A DNA stretch of 55,843 bases from an uncultured Bacteroidales bacterium (GCA_900318465.1 ONKQ01000013.1:1-55843), one strand, 5' to 3'. Numbered from the stretch's first letter, positions 8,907 to 17,849 are shown. A program made the numbers and translations. Notes: a model not told the origin generated them from the sequence alone.

Positions 8907-11213
8907 TTATTTTTCGATGATGAGTTTTTCCACTTGGCTTCCGCCGTCGTTGTTGAGGTGCAGGAAGTAGATGCCTTGCTGCATTGGGGAGGTTTCTATT
9001 TGGGTATTGTCAATGAATGTGCCCGAAAGCACACACTGGCCGAGGATGTTGTAAAGTGCGTATTCACAATGTCCTTTGGCTTCGATGGTGAAGCTGTTTT
9101 CACAAGGGTTGGGGAAGACTTCCACACTTTCCTTGCCGTTTTCGTTCACCGACTCGCCGCTTGTGCAGGTCAGGGTGGCTACCCATCCGGAAAAGTTGGC
9201 GTAGTCGTTGGAAACAAAGGTGAATGTCAAAGCTCCTGCTGGATTGTTGGCCGTGATGCTGTCGGGAAGCTCCGAACCCGAAAAACTCCCGATGAGCGGT
9301 GCGCCAGTGTCAGTGCCATCGTAAATGGAGAGGATGTCGGTGTTGGGCTGTGTGCTGAAAACCAAGAAATTGGCAACGATTTTTCGATTGTTGTCTTCTG
9401 GATAGATGGTCATCTTATAGTTCTCGTTGTTGCCGTAATGCCCGCAGTCGCCGCCTGAGGGAAGGAACAGGCCTTTGCAACCTTCAACAGTCACGTTGCC
9501 GTTTTGGATGGGAATGGCATGATAGACGTCGATCAATTGCTCCTTGGTGATGGTGCTGGTTTGGCCTTGGGCATCAGTAACGGTAAGCGTGACTTTAAAC
9601 AAGCCAGGGTCAGGGTAGGAGATATAAGGATTACGTTGCGTGGAGATGGTTTGGGTGCCGCCTTCAAAATACCAATTCCAACTGACGATGTTCCGCCCTT
9701 GGCTGAGGTCGGTGAACCTGACGTAGTTTCCTTCAGTGATCAATTCTTTATCGGCTTCGAAATCGGCAATCAAAGGAGCGTTGGGAATAGGGGTCAGTTG
9801 CACGTTTTGCGTCACGGCTTCATTGTCGTTTACTGTGACGGTAACCGTTTGTGACTCATAGCCGTAAGCTGAAAAGGTGACGTTGTAGGTGCCGCCTTTG
9901 ATGGGACGATGGTAGTCGCCCATCGGTAGTTGTGAGCTGACTTCCGAACCGTGATGGTCGTGCCCCTCAATGCTGACTGTAGCTTCGATAGGCTCGCCCG
10001 TTTCAGCATCGGTGATGATGCCGTGTAAACCGTTGAGGCACTGCTCCATGTAGCTCAACATGCTGTTGTGGTTGTAGTTCCAGTACATCGGCATGGTTGA
10101 GGCGTTGGGCATATATGCGTTGGAGCATTCAATCGTCACTTCGCGGCATTGGGCATAATAGTTCATGTAGTCTTGTCGGCTGCCCGAGATGGTGTACCAC
10201 ACGTAGCCGTTGATGATGCCGTTTTCGGCATACGGATGCGGCATGTTCATGTAGTTGCTGTCCCATTCGTGGCATTGGTCGGCGTATTCGTGGCAGACCA
10301 GTTTCCACCAATCGTCGTCGGCATGGAGCGAAGGATGGGTGTCCCAAGGGTAGTTCATCACTTCGGAACCGGTATGGAAATTGGCGGCCATCGTGAACTT
10401 GAAATCTTTCGCAAGGTTCATCAGCCATCGGGTCTCATCCTGATAGCACCAGTTGTTGTCGGGGTGAGGGCCTTTGTCGAAATCGGGATAATGGCGGTTC
10501 AGGTCGATGTCGTTGGCATTGTTGCGCCGAGCGCCGTAAACAGTGTGGTCGCCACCGTAATACGTACCGTCAGGATTGGTGTTCGGACAAATGAAAATGT
10601 CCAAATTGTTGACAAGGTTCAGAATGCGCGGGTCATTACTGGTGCAAAGCTCGTCGATGAGGCGAAGCATCAGCATGAAACCTGTCGTTTCGTTGCCGTG
10701 CATGGTGCTGGTATAGAGGAACTTGGGTTTTCCGTCAGGCTGCCCGTTGTTGATGCGGCTGAACATGAGTTTTCGTCCGCTGTCCAAAGTGCCGAGCTGA
10801 AGGTAAGTGCAGCGTTCAGGGTGCTGGGCAGCAAACTGATACATCATGTTTTCGTAATCAGAGTAGGTCGGGTAGGCGTCCCAATCGTAGGTTTCACGGT
10901 TGTTGCCGTCCCACATGATGGGTTCTTCAAGCATCGAAGGCGGGGTTTGCAAATGAGGCTGATAGCCTTTTTCGAGCAAAACTTCATACTCGTTTTGGTT
11001 GGCAAAGCACACCACGATTCGGCCATCGGTGCCGTCAACGGAACAAAGGTCGCTGACGGATTGGATTTCAGAGGGTTGGCTGACCGTAAGCGTGAAGAAA
11101 TATTCCCCACGGCTACGCATCAGCTGCTCCAAGTCCTTTTGGTTGTTTTGGGCCAAAATGGTGCCACCAACCATCGCGGCGAGGATGAGCAAGAAACGAT
11201 GCAAATGTCTCAT
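8907..11213 (-). CDS. secreted M14 zinc carboxypeptidase with PKD, CUB-like and T9SS sorting domains
   Basis: 768 residues with an N-terminal signal (to about residue 21). The M14 catalytic domain spans about 110-390: zinc ligands His172 and Glu175 in MHGNETTG, the third zinc His280 in NFHTGSEVMNYPW, substrate-binding NPDGTYYGG and DLNRHYPD, and the likely catalytic Glu362 in VTIECS. A carboxypeptidase-regulatory-like beta domain (about 395-470) follows, then a PKD-like domain (SWNWYFEGGTQ), a CUB-like domain (DILSIYDGTDTGAPLIG), and a C-terminal T9SS type A sorting domain (VEVFPNPCENSF ... GIYFLHLNNDG). It is expected to be exported to the cell surface or medium to trim peptides. It is a close paralogue of the gene immediately upstream. 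Confidence 0.93.
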   Translation of the reverse strand: MRHLHRFLLILAAMVGGTILAQNNQKDLEQLMRSRGEYFFTLTVSQPSEIQSVSDLCSVDGTDGRIVVCFANQNEYEVLLEKGYQPHLQTPPSMLEEPIMWDGNNRETYDWDAYPTYSDYENMMYQFAAQHPERCTYLQLGTLDSGRKLMFSRINNGQPDGKPKFLYTSTMHGNETTGFMLMLRLIDELCTSNDPRILNLVNNLDIFICPNTNPDGTYYGGDHTVYGARRNNANDIDLNRHYPDFDKGPHPDNNWCYQDETRWLMNLAKDFKFTMAANFHTGSEVMNYPWDTHPSLHADDDWWKLVCHEYADQCHEWDSNYMNMPHPYAENGIINGYVWYTISGSRQDYMNYYAQCREVTIECSNAYMPNASTMPMYWNYNHNSMLSYMEQCLNGLHGIITDAETGEPIEATVSIEGHDHHGSEVSSQLPMGDYHRPIKGGTYNVTFSAYGYESQTVTVTVNDNEAVTQNVQLTPIPNAPLIADFEADKELITEGNYVRFTDLSQGRNIVSWNWYFEGGTQTISTQRNPYISYPDPGLFKVTLTVTDAQGQTSTITKEQLIDVYHAIPIQNGNVTVEGCKGLFLPSGGDCGHYGNNENYKMTIYPEDNNRKIVANFLVFSTQPNTDILSIYDGTDTGAPLIGSFSGSELPDSITANNPAGALTFTFVSNDYANFSGWVATLTCTSGESVNENGKESVEVFPNPCENSFTIEAKGHCEYALYNILGQCVLSGTFIDNTQIETSPMQQGIYFLHLNNDGGSQVEKLIIEK

Positions 11214-11221
11214 TTTGAGCT

Positions 11222-13756
11222 TTATTCGATGATGATTTTTTCAACTTTGCTGCCGCTTTCTCCGATGACGTGGAGGAAATACATGCCTTTTTTCTGTTGG
11301 GTCTGGATTTGGATGGAACCTCCGTCTTTTTGGCCGGCAATGAGAAGTTGTCCAAGGCTGTTGTAGAGTTTGAATCGAATGGGCTCGTTGACCGTGAGGG
11401 TGAAGTCGCCGTTGTTGGGATTGGGGTAGACTATCATGTTTTCCAAATCATTCTCGCTCACCGACCAGTTTCTGATGGTGACGGTGACATCGCCTGAAAT
11501 AGTGTAACCCAATGCGTCGGTCACAGTGACTCTGTAAGTGGTTTCAGGGTCGATGGGTGTGGCTATGGGACAGCAAGTTGTGGGATCGTCGAGCGTTTCG
11601 GCAGGTTCCCAGAGCCAAGTGTAGTTGCCTGCTCCACCCATCACAATGGCCGTGAGTTGGGAGCTTTCTCCTTCGTTGATGACCATGGGATCGGCGGAGA
11701 CTCCAATAATCATGGGCTCGTATGAACCGATGCAGTGAATGGCAGCTTTCCAGCCGGGCTCGTTGACACCTTGGTCAGAGGTGAAGTGGAAGGTCAAGGC
11801 ACCTTCGCTGTTGGTGGCGGTCACTGTGCCAGGGGATTCGTTACCTGTGTATTGCCCGATGTGTGGTGCATTGGTGGAGGAACCGTCGTAGATGTCGAGG
11901 AAGTCGTAATCACTCTCCAATGCGAACTCCTCGAAAACGGCTTCCAAAAAGTCGCCAGGCGTGGCGGGCAGGAAGGTCATGGTGTATTGTCTGTTGTTGT
12001 TGTAGTTGCCATTCGGTCCACCATTGTCGTAGAACATGGCACTGCAAGTCGTAATGGTGCCGTTTTGCATGTTGTACGATTCCCTGACGTGGATGTAATT
12101 CTCGCGGGTGAGGGTCTCAGAGTTTCCTTGTCCGTCGCTGATGGTGAGGCTGACGCTATAGTCGCCCACTTCATTATAGGTGATGTTCTGAGGGTTCTGT
12201 TGGGTTGAGGTGGCAGGTGTGGCACCCTCAAATTCCCAGTTCCATGACACGATTTCACCGAAAGAACCGTCGGTGAAGTTGATGCTCTGTCCTGGGGCGA
12301 CTTGTGTCGTCGAGGCATTGAAGTTGGCCATCATGCAGTTGCCAGGGGCAAGTTGCGCTTCGAGGTTGATGGTTTCATAGTCGTCAACGGTGACGTCGAT
12401 GAGTTTCGGGCAGTAGCCGTCCTTGCTGACAATGACGGTCCAATTGCCGCCCTTGATGGGACGGTGGAAGTCGCCTGCGGGCAGGTGGCTCTCCACGGTG
12501 GAGTATTGGTCGTCGTGTCCGCTGATGGTAATGTTGGCCTCAAGCGGCTCGCCAGTGATGGAGTCGGTCACCACGCCGTGAATGCCGTATAGGCATTGGT
12601 TCATGAAGAGGAACAAGGAAGCCTTGTTGTAGTTCCAGAAGTTGGGCAGCTGGCTACCGTTGGGCAGCTTCGTGTTCGAGCACTCGATGGTGAGCTCGCG
12701 GCACTGGGCGTAGCCGTTCATGTAGTCTTGGCGACCTCCGCCAATCATGTACCATTGTGCGCCGTTGGTGATGCCGTTGTTGTATTCATTCATGTAATTG
12801 GGGTTGACCTTGTGGCATTCGTCGGCGTATTCATGGCTAATCATCTGATACCAAGCGTCATCGGCGTGAAGGGTATAGGTGTTGTCCCAGGGATAGTTCA
12901 TCACCTCGGCACCGCCGTGATAGTTGGCACCCATCACGAAAGCGTTCTCGTCGGCAAACTGCATGAACCATTGGGTCTCGGTTTGGTATTCGTACCCGTC
13001 GGGATGCGAACTGCCGTGAGGGTCGGCATAGTTGCGGTTCATGTCGACACCGTTGGCGTTTGCTCGGGTGGCACCGTTCACGTTGTTGTTGCCGGCGTGA
13101 TACGTGCCGTCGGGGTTGGTGTTGGGCGCAATATAGAGGTCGATGTTTTCCATAACGTTCTGTACCTCAGGTTCGTCAGGGTTCTCCAAGAGATAGTCGA
13201 TGAGGCGGAGCATCAAGATCCAGCCTGTGGTCTCATCACCGTGGATGGTGGAGGTGTAGAGGAACTTCGGTTTGCCTGCACCAGAGCCGTTGTTGAGGTG
13301 GGCCACCATGATTTTGCGACCGGAAGGCAACGTGCCGAGCGTGATGATTTCGCATTTGTCGGGGTGGTCGGTGGCAAACTGGAACATCATGTCTTCGTAA
13401 GCCGTGTAGGTCGGGTAGCTGTCCCAATCGTATTCGGCGCGGTTGCTGCCGTCCCACATCTCGACTTTTTCCATCAGCGAGGGCGGTGTCTGCAATGTCA
13501 CCTCGTAACCAAGTTGTTGGAACTTCGCGAAGTCGTTGTTGTTGGCGTATGCCGTGACCACCTTGCCATCAATGCGATCCACCGAGATGATGCGGGCGAT
13601 GGTGTTAAGGTCGTCGTTGCCGTTTAGTGTGAAGGTGAAATAGTACTCATGGCGTTGCTGCATGAGTTGGTTCAATTCCTGTTGGCTCTTTTGGGCAAAA
13701 ATGCTGCCGCAAACCATTGTGGTCAAAATGAGCAAAAAATAGCGTAAACTCTTCAT
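11222..13756 (-). CDS. secreted M14 zinc carboxypeptidase paralogue with extra Ig-like domain and T9SS sorting domain
   Basis: 844 residues, colinear with its 768-residue neighbour 8 nt downstream. It has a signal peptide, an M14 domain with His172/Glu175 (IHGDETTG), His280 (NYHGGAEVMNYPW) and Glu358 (LTIECS), then a regulatory-like beta domain, PKD-like domain (SWNWEFEGATPA), and CUB-like domain (DFLDIYDGSSTNAPHIG). It has one additional Ig/PKD-like module (VSADPMVINEGESSQ) before the T9SS sorting domain (MIVYPNPNNGDFTLTV ... GMYFLHVIG). The pair arose by tandem duplication and then differed in stalk length. Both are probably on one transcript and exported. Likely role: digestion of extracellular protein. 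Confidence 0.93.
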   Translation of the reverse strand: MKSLRYFLLILTTMVCGSIFAQKSQQELNQLMQQRHEYYFTFTLNGNDDLNTIARIISVDRIDGKVVTAYANNNDFAKFQQLGYEVTLQTPPSLMEKVEMWDGSNRAEYDWDSYPTYTAYEDMMFQFATDHPDKCEIITLGTLPSGRKIMVAHLNNGSGAGKPKFLYTSTIHGDETTGWILMLRLIDYLLENPDEPEVQNVMENIDLYIAPNTNPDGTYHAGNNNVNGATRANANGVDMNRNYADPHGSSHPDGYEYQTETQWFMQFADENAFVMGANYHGGAEVMNYPWDNTYTLHADDAWYQMISHEYADECHKVNPNYMNEYNNGITNGAQWYMIGGGRQDYMNGYAQCRELTIECSNTKLPNGSQLPNFWNYNKASLFLFMNQCLYGIHGVVTDSITGEPLEANITISGHDDQYSTVESHLPAGDFHRPIKGGNWTVIVSKDGYCPKLIDVTVDDYETINLEAQLAPGNCMMANFNASTTQVAPGQSINFTDGSFGEIVSWNWEFEGATPATSTQQNPQNITYNEVGDYSVSLTISDGQGNSETLTRENYIHVRESYNMQNGTITTCSAMFYDNGGPNGNYNNNRQYTMTFLPATPGDFLEAVFEEFALESDYDFLDIYDGSSTNAPHIGQYTGNESPGTVTATNSEGALTFHFTSDQGVNEPGWKAAIHCIGSYEPMIIGVSADPMVINEGESSQLTAIVMGGAGNYTWLWEPAETLDDPTTCCPIATPIDPETTYRVTVTDALGYTISGDVTVTIRNWSVSENDLENMIVYPNPNNGDFTLTVNEPIRFKLYNSLGQLLIAGQKDGGSIQIQTQQKKGMYFLHVIGESGSKVEKIIIE

Positions 13757-13808
13757 TTTATTATTGTAATTTCAAATTTTGCTTATTCAACTGTCACTAT
13801 GCGACAGT

Positions 13809-13880
13809 CTAAAACTCTAAACTTTCAACTTTCAACTCTCAACTCTCAACTTTCAACTCTCAACTCTCAACTCTAAACTT
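13809..13880. repeat. AACTTTCAACTCTC low-complexity tandem repeat
   Basis: About nine imperfect copies of a 7-nt CAACTCT/CAACTTT unit between the carboxypeptidase gene and dapA. The repeat runs into the dapA gene, where its reverse complement encodes the last residues (FRVES) and the stop codon. Confidence 0.8.
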
Positions 13881-14750
13881 CCCCCACTCTTCAACAATCT
13901 CCGTTTCCACCTTCTCATTCACTGGAACCAAAGGCAGCCGCAACACATTCTGGCACAATCCCATTTGGCTCATCAGGCACTTGATTCCGGCGGGGTTGCC
14001 GTCGGCGAAGATGAGTTGGTTCATGTGCAGCATGGTGTAATGCAGGCGCAAGGCTTCGTCGGTTCGTCCGTCTTTCATGGCGTTTATCATGCGGTTGAAG
14101 GGTAGGGTATAGGCGTTGGCAGCCACGGAAATCACACCCGTTGCGCCAAGTGCCATCAACGGTTGGGTGATGCCATCGTCGCCCGAAAGCACTTCGAAAT
14201 CGGTGGGCTTGTCGCGAAGTATCTCCATGATTTGCTGCAAGTTGCCCGATGCTTCTTTTACTGCGATGATGTTGGGATGTTGGGCCAATTCCACGCAAGT
14301 TGAGGCTTGCAGGTTCACACCCACGCGACCTGGCACATTGTAAACCACGACGGGCACAGGGCTTGCGTCAGCAATGGCTTCGAAGTGGGCTTTCATGCCA
14401 CGCTGGTTGGGCTTGTTATAATAAGGTACGACGCTCAAGATACCTTGGATACCTGTAAAGTCTTGTGCTTTGACAGTATCGACGACGGCTTGCGTATTGT
14501 TGCCGCCCATGCCGAGCATGACGGGCAAACGATAGTTGTTGGCTTTGAGTATTGTGTTGATAACCAAAGTCTTTTCTTCTGCTGAAAGGGTAGGGGCTTC
14601 GGAGGTGGTGCCGAGGACGACCAAAAAATCCGCGCCGTTGTCGACGACGTGGTTCACGATGCGCTCCAAAGCCTCAATATCTATGGTTCGGTCTTGCTTG
14701 AATGGTGTGACCAAAGCAATGCCAGTGCCTCTGAATGGGTTGTGTTTCAT
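13860..14750 (-). CDS. dapA: 4-hydroxy-tetrahydrodipicolinate synthase
   Basis: 296 residues, normal length. It condenses pyruvate with aspartate semialdehyde, the first dedicated step to diaminopimelate and lysine. Active-site residues are visible: Thr48-Thr49 in VLGTTSEAP, Tyr137 and Arg142 in VVVYNVPGRVGVN, and the Schiff-base Lys165 in IIAVKEASGN. The last five residues and the stop codon are supplied by the adjoining low-complexity repeat, so the natural C-terminus has been slightly altered without harm to the barrel. It stands alone among diaminopimelate genes. Confidence 0.96.
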   Translation of the reverse strand: MKHNPFRGTGIALVTPFKQDRTIDIEALERIVNHVVDNGADFLVVLGTTSEAPTLSAEEKTLVINTILKANNYRLPVMLGMGGNNTQAVVDTVKAQDFTGIQGILSVVPYYNKPNQRGMKAHFEAIADASPVPVVVYNVPGRVGVNLQASTCVELAQHPNIIAVKEASGNLQQIMEILRDKPTDFEVLSGDDGITQPLMALGATGVISVAANAYTLPFNRMINAMKDGRTDEALRLHYTMLHMNQLIFADGNPAGIKCLMSQMGLCQNVLRLPLVPVNEKVETEIVEEWGKFRVES

Positions 14751-14803
14751 GGTGTTTTGTTTTGTGTTGTTGATAAGTCCTGTGTCCCGAAGTCTCGCGT
14801 CGA

Positions 14804-15361
14804 TTAATACGGATTTTGTGGTTGCGGACCAGCCAAGGCCTTCAGGTAGTTGTGCAGGACGTGAATGTTCGAGACAGGGTCGGTGGCTCGTGGGTTCTCG
14901 ATGACCAAGTCGTAGATTTTGATAAACTCACTCTGCTGGAAACTGATGCGGAAATCGGCCTTGGGCAGTGTGCAAATGTAGTCGCTGATGTCGGTGTCCT
15001 TCGTCGCCATGTTGATGATCATGTTGCAGAAGGGCCACTTCTTGATGTATTCGTATTTTTCGGGTTTCAACACGCTCATGAAGCCGAAGTCCTTGGGCGT
15101 AATCTCGGTGTAGAGGTCGCTCTGGAGGATGGTGTCCGACATCTGGTTGCAAAGGACGATGAATCCGCAGCGGCTTGTGCCGAACAAGGCCTTCGCGCTG
15201 CTTTCAATATTCTTGACAATGCCCTTGTCACCTTCGTCGATGATGATGAGCATTGAGTTAACTTTTTGTGCATTAGGCAGTTTTACCGCCACCTTCTCTT
15301 CCGAAAATTGGTCGAGTGCCTTGCGTAAGGCTCTGTTTCTGATTTTGTTGATGAGATTCAT
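14804..15361 (-). CDS. DUF6913-type conserved protein
   Basis: 185 residues from the chosen ATG (MNLINKIRNRALRKAL). A longer frame exists upstream, but its extra residues overlap the likely promoter of the divergent MBL gene. The protein has a basic N-terminal helix, an alternating alpha/beta body (NSMLIIIDEGD, CGFIVLCNQMSD), the pattern KWPFCNMIINMATKDTDISDYICTL in two parts, and a closing helix VLHNYLKAL. This layout matches the Bacteroidota family of unknown function DUF6913. No catalytic motif is evident. It lies 53 nt upstream of dapA on the same strand. Confidence 0.7.
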   Translation of the reverse strand: MNLINKIRNRALRKALDQFSEEKVAVKLPNAQKVNSMLIIIDEGDKGIVKNIESSAKALFGTSRCGFIVLCNQMSDTILQSDLYTEITPKDFGFMSVLKPEKYEYIKKWPFCNMIINMATKDTDISDYICTLPKADFRISFQQSEFIKIYDLVIENPRATDPVSNIHVLHNYLKALAGPQPQNPY

Positions 15362-15415
15362 GCCGCAAATGTAGGGAAATTCCATGAAATAGCGTGATAT
15401 TTTGCCCAAAATCGC

Positions 15416-15423
15416 TAATTTTG
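15416..15423 (+). promoter_or_regulatory. -7 element for the MBL hydrolase gene
   Basis: TAATTTTG matches TAnnTTTG, 28 nt before the ATG at 15451. Confidence 0.45.
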
Positions 15424-15450
15424 CACCTTGATTTTTCGAAGGAAAACGTC

Positions 15451-16332
15451 ATGCCTGACAACGAAAAAAACATGATTATCACCGTTTTGGGTAGCGGAAC
15501 CTCGCAGGGAGTGCCGGTCATTGGCTGCGACTGCCCTGTGTGCCGCTCGAAAGACCCACGCGACAACCGGCTTCGCACCTCTATATTAATACAGACTCCG
15601 CAGGTGACCGTGGCTGTAGATGCTGGTCCCGACTTCCGCTACCAGATGTTGCGCGAGAACATCACCCACTTGGATGCGGTGCTGATTACCCACGAACACA
15701 AGGATCACATCGGTGGTCTCGATGACCTTCGGCCTTATATTTTCATGGCCAAGAAACCCATGCCGCTGTATGTTGCCGACACCGCCTTGCCCGAAATCCA
15801 GCGCGAATATTCCTACGCTTTCGAAGAGCATCCTTATCCAGGCGCGCCTACTTACGAGATCCGCCGTTTGGACGAGACGCCTTTCGACTTGGGCGACCTG
15901 CACATTGTCCCTATCAAACTGAAGCATTTTACCTTGACGAGTTACGCCTTTCGCATTGGGCGTTTTGCCTACGTAACCGACTTGAGCGAGATTTCCGAAG
16001 ACATCATCAAGAGACTGCAAGGCGTTGATTACTTGATTATTGAGGCATTGGGCAACAAAAAGCACTATTCCCACCTTTCGCTTGAAGAAGCCATTGGTGC
16101 GGCCCAAAGGATAGGGGCGAAGAAGACCTGGTTCACGCATTGCAGCCACCATATCGGCCTCGCCGCCGAAACCAACCGCAAGTTGCCCGAAAGCATGATG
16201 CTCGCCTACGACGGACTGAAAATTGAAATAAATAAATGCGGAATGCAGAATACGGAATGCGGAATTGGGGCAAAGCCCAGCAGCGCATCGCGATATTCCG
16301 CATTCATCATTCCTAATTCCGAATTAAAATGA
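15451..16332 (+). CDS. MBL-fold metallo-hydrolase (PhnP-like), with repeat-encoded C-terminal tail
   Basis: 293 residues from ATG 15451, chosen because an AAGGA sequence lies about 10 nt upstream. It starts with the beta strand ITVLGSGTSQGVP, then a Cys cluster GCDCPVCRSKDPRDNR as in PhnP-like phosphodiesterases. The metal-binding THEHKDHIGGLDDLRPY motif and later His residues (THCSHHIGLA) follow, all typical of the beta-lactamase superfamily. The substrate is unknown; cyclic phosphodiester hydrolysis is the nearest family activity. The fold ends near LAYDGLKIEI. The final 32 residues (NKCGMQNTEC ... NSELK) are translated from the dispersed repeat at 16237-16330 and are not part of the family. 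Confidence 0.88.
   Translation: MPDNEKNMIITVLGSGTSQGVPVIGCDCPVCRSKDPRDNRLRTSILIQTPQVTVAVDAGPDFRYQMLRENITHLDAVLITHEHKDHIGGLDDLRPYIFMAKKPMPLYVADTALPEIQREYSYAFEEHPYPGAPTYEIRRLDETPFDLGDLHIVPIKLKHFTLTSYAFRIGRFAYVTDLSEISEDIIKRLQGVDYLIIEALGNKKHYSHLSLEEAIGAAQRIGAKKTWFTHCSHHIGLAAETNRKLPESMMLAYDGLKIEINKCGMQNTECGIGAKPSSASRYSAFIIPNSELK
16237..16330. repeat. dispersed GCGGAATGCAGAAT palindromic repeat within a coding frame
   Basis: The left arm ATGCGGAATGCAGAATACGG and the right arm TATTCCGCATTCATCATTCC are roughly inverted copies around GGGCAAAGCCC. The left-arm words are the same as the repeat at 2520-2558. The insertion is read through in frame by the MBL hydrolase gene and sets up the ATGA overlap with the next gene. 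Confidence 0.75.
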
Positions 16333-16796
16333 AAGCAACCTATTCCCAACGTCTCATCAAACTCGCCGACCTCAACCATCACCAGACCTTTTTCGCTGGC
16401 CGGTGCTCGGAGTGGTTTTTGGAAAGTTCCTATTTTGCTGTGGCACAGTATGTTGATACCAAAGATGCTGTCTTGCTTGTGCTACATGGCATCGACTTCA
16501 AGTTTCCCATCTTTGCCGGCGACATTGTCACCTTCGAGAGCAAAGTAATCTCTGTGGGACGGAGCACCCTTACGGTTTACACGAAAATGTACCGTAGTCG
16601 CGAGCCTGAGAAAGTGGCCGCCGACGGCTTTGCCACCTTCTCCTACCTTGACGAAAACCATCATTCCAAACCGCATGGCATCACGCTTGTGGCCGAAACG
16701 GAAGAAGAGAAATTCTTTCAGCAGCAGGCTTTGGAGGTGATGGAAGACTCCAAGCGGAGAGCCAAGGCTATGAATGCGGCTGCATTGAACAAATAA
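16329..16796 (+). CDS. hotdog-fold acyl-CoA thioesterase family protein
   Basis: 155 residues. The order CSEWFLESSYFAVAQYVDT, DFKFPIFAGDIVTFESKVISVGRSTLTVYTK (GD and G.ST motifs) and AADGFATFSYLDE matches the BFIT/YciA-like acyl-CoA thioesterase hotdog fold, which hydrolyses acyl-CoA thioesters in the cytoplasm. The C-terminus is a charged helix. Its ATG overlaps the stop of the MBL gene (ATGA). That coupling is produced by the repeat insertion, so it is probably not ancestral. Substrate chain length cannot be read. Confidence 0.75.
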   Translation: MKATYSQRLIKLADLNHHQTFFAGRCSEWFLESSYFAVAQYVDTKDAVLLVLHGIDFKFPIFAGDIVTFESKVISVGRSTLTVYTKMYRSREPEKVAADGFATFSYLDENHHSKPHGITLVAETEEEKFFQQQALEVMEDSKRRAKAMNAAALNK

Positions 16797-16807
16797 ATGC
16801 CGGTAAA

Positions 16808-17323
16808 CTACATTTCGTTCAACCTGATTTGGTTGTAGATAGTCCGGTTTATCTCAAGTATCTTTTTCCAATCGTTGGGCTTCACTTGCAGTTGGACGTT
16901 GGAGCCTCCCATTCCGTAAAACGACAAGACGGGAGGAAGGTCTGTAAAGAATGTGTTTAGTTCGTCGCGTGTCAGGTAAATGAAGAACCTGCAATTCCAT
17001 TTTTTCTTGGATTGCTCTGTGTATAAATGTTTTACCTTTCTTTTGATGATGATGCTGTCTTTCAAGAAGGCGATGGAATCAACCCTAAACGTCTCCTTGC
17101 TTGTCAGGGTCATGCCCACGCTGACGGTGTCGTTTTTTGGCAGTATGGTTTGGTCAAAATAGCAGGCATTCTGGCAGGTTTTGTACAGTTTCATGGGCTT
17201 TATGAAATACAACATGCCATCTTCCAGGTTTTTAGACGTATAGTACTTTTGGAGGTTTTGCCCTGAAAGGCAGATGGAGCCCAATAGCAGGAATGTCGCA
17301 AGTATATATTTTATGCTTTTCAT
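16808..17323 (-). CDS. exported hypothetical protein
   Basis: 171 residues from Met (MKSIKYILATFLLLGS), preferred over a start 33 nt upstream because it places a standard signal peptide at the N-terminus (cleavage near LSGQN). The mature part is beta-rich and basic (SIAFLKDSIIIKRKVKHLY) and ends with a helix KKILEINRTIYNQIRLNEM. I recognise no family. It sits downstream of the TRL-like lipoprotein gene on the same strand but is separated from it by a terminator, so it is probably a separate unit. Confidence 0.6.
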   Translation of the reverse strand: MKSIKYILATFLLLGSICLSGQNLQKYYTSKNLEDGMLYFIKPMKLYKTCQNACYFDQTILPKNDTVSVGMTLTSKETFRVDSIAFLKDSIIIKRKVKHLYTEQSKKKWNCRFFIYLTRDELNTFFTDLPPVLSFYGMGGSNVQLQVKPNDWKKILEINRTIYNQIRLNEM

Positions 17324-17347
17324 GGCATCAATGAGTGAAAACATAAA

Positions 17348-17374
17348 AGAGGCCATCTGTAACAGACAGCCTCT
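17348..17374 (-). terminator. intrinsic terminator of the TRL-like gene
   Basis: AGAGGC (17348-17353) and GCCTCT (17369-17374) with inner TCTG/CAGA pairing form a hairpin. Read on the minus strand it is followed by TTTTATG, just beyond the stop at 17396. Confidence 0.7.
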
Positions 17375-17395
17375 ATTATGATCGAAATTTAGATT

Positions 17396-17710
17396 TTATT
17401 CTCCGTAAACAACAGTTTCAACCTTGCTGAATATACCTAATACGTTGAGGTTCTTCTGGTCCACATGGCTGATCTTGGTGATGCCAGCGGTTTTGGCAGC
17501 GGCGTTGATACCACCGTCACCGATGCACACGAGACCCAAAATGTTGGTGAAGCTCGAAGTGCCAACCTTGGCGTTCTTGCTGATGGTGTTGGAAGTGACC
17601 GAATGAGGATTGGTGTGTCCATCATAGACAACACCGCCAACCACGGCGCAACTTGAAGTCATGAATGCTAATGAGGCAGCTGCTAAGAATAATAATACCT
17701 TTTTCTTCAT
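17396..17710 (-). CDS. TRL-like family lipoprotein
   Basis: 104 residues. The lipoprotein signal MKKKVLLFLAAASLAFMTSSC is followed by VVGGVVYDGHTNP, SKNAKVGTSSFTNILGLVCIGDGGI, AAAKTAGITKISHVDQ and NVLGIFSKVETVVYG. The K.G..........G.GD..I..AAK..GI.KI..VD pattern is the TRL-like (tRNA-locus-linked) protein family, small cell-envelope lipoproteins of unknown function. Single gene with its own terminator. Confidence 0.82.
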   Translation of the reverse strand: MKKKVLLFLAAASLAFMTSSCAVVGGVVYDGHTNPHSVTSNTISKNAKVGTSSFTNILGLVCIGDGGINAAAKTAGITKISHVDQKNLNVLGIFSKVETVVYGE

Positions 17711-17849
17711 TTTTTTGCTATTTAAATTGTTAATAATTGAGTTAAAGGAATATGGGACAAAAGTAGGCTAATTTCGAGTACGTCCCTTGATTCATTTATA
17801 ACTTTTTTTACCAAAAAATATGAATTGTTTTATCATAATTCTATAACTT

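Noticed and set aside
10149-11366. Long plus-strand open frame opposite the carboxypeptidase genes
   Set aside because: It is antisense to conserved catalytic motifs on the minus strand and has no family features. The same applies to other long antisense frames such as 12596-13627, 37371-38714, 39085-40182 and 42754-43929.
15362-15409. Longer start for the DUF6913-type protein
   Set aside because: The extra 16 residues (MGKISRYFMEFPYICG) do not fit the family start and overlap sequence next to the divergent promoter.
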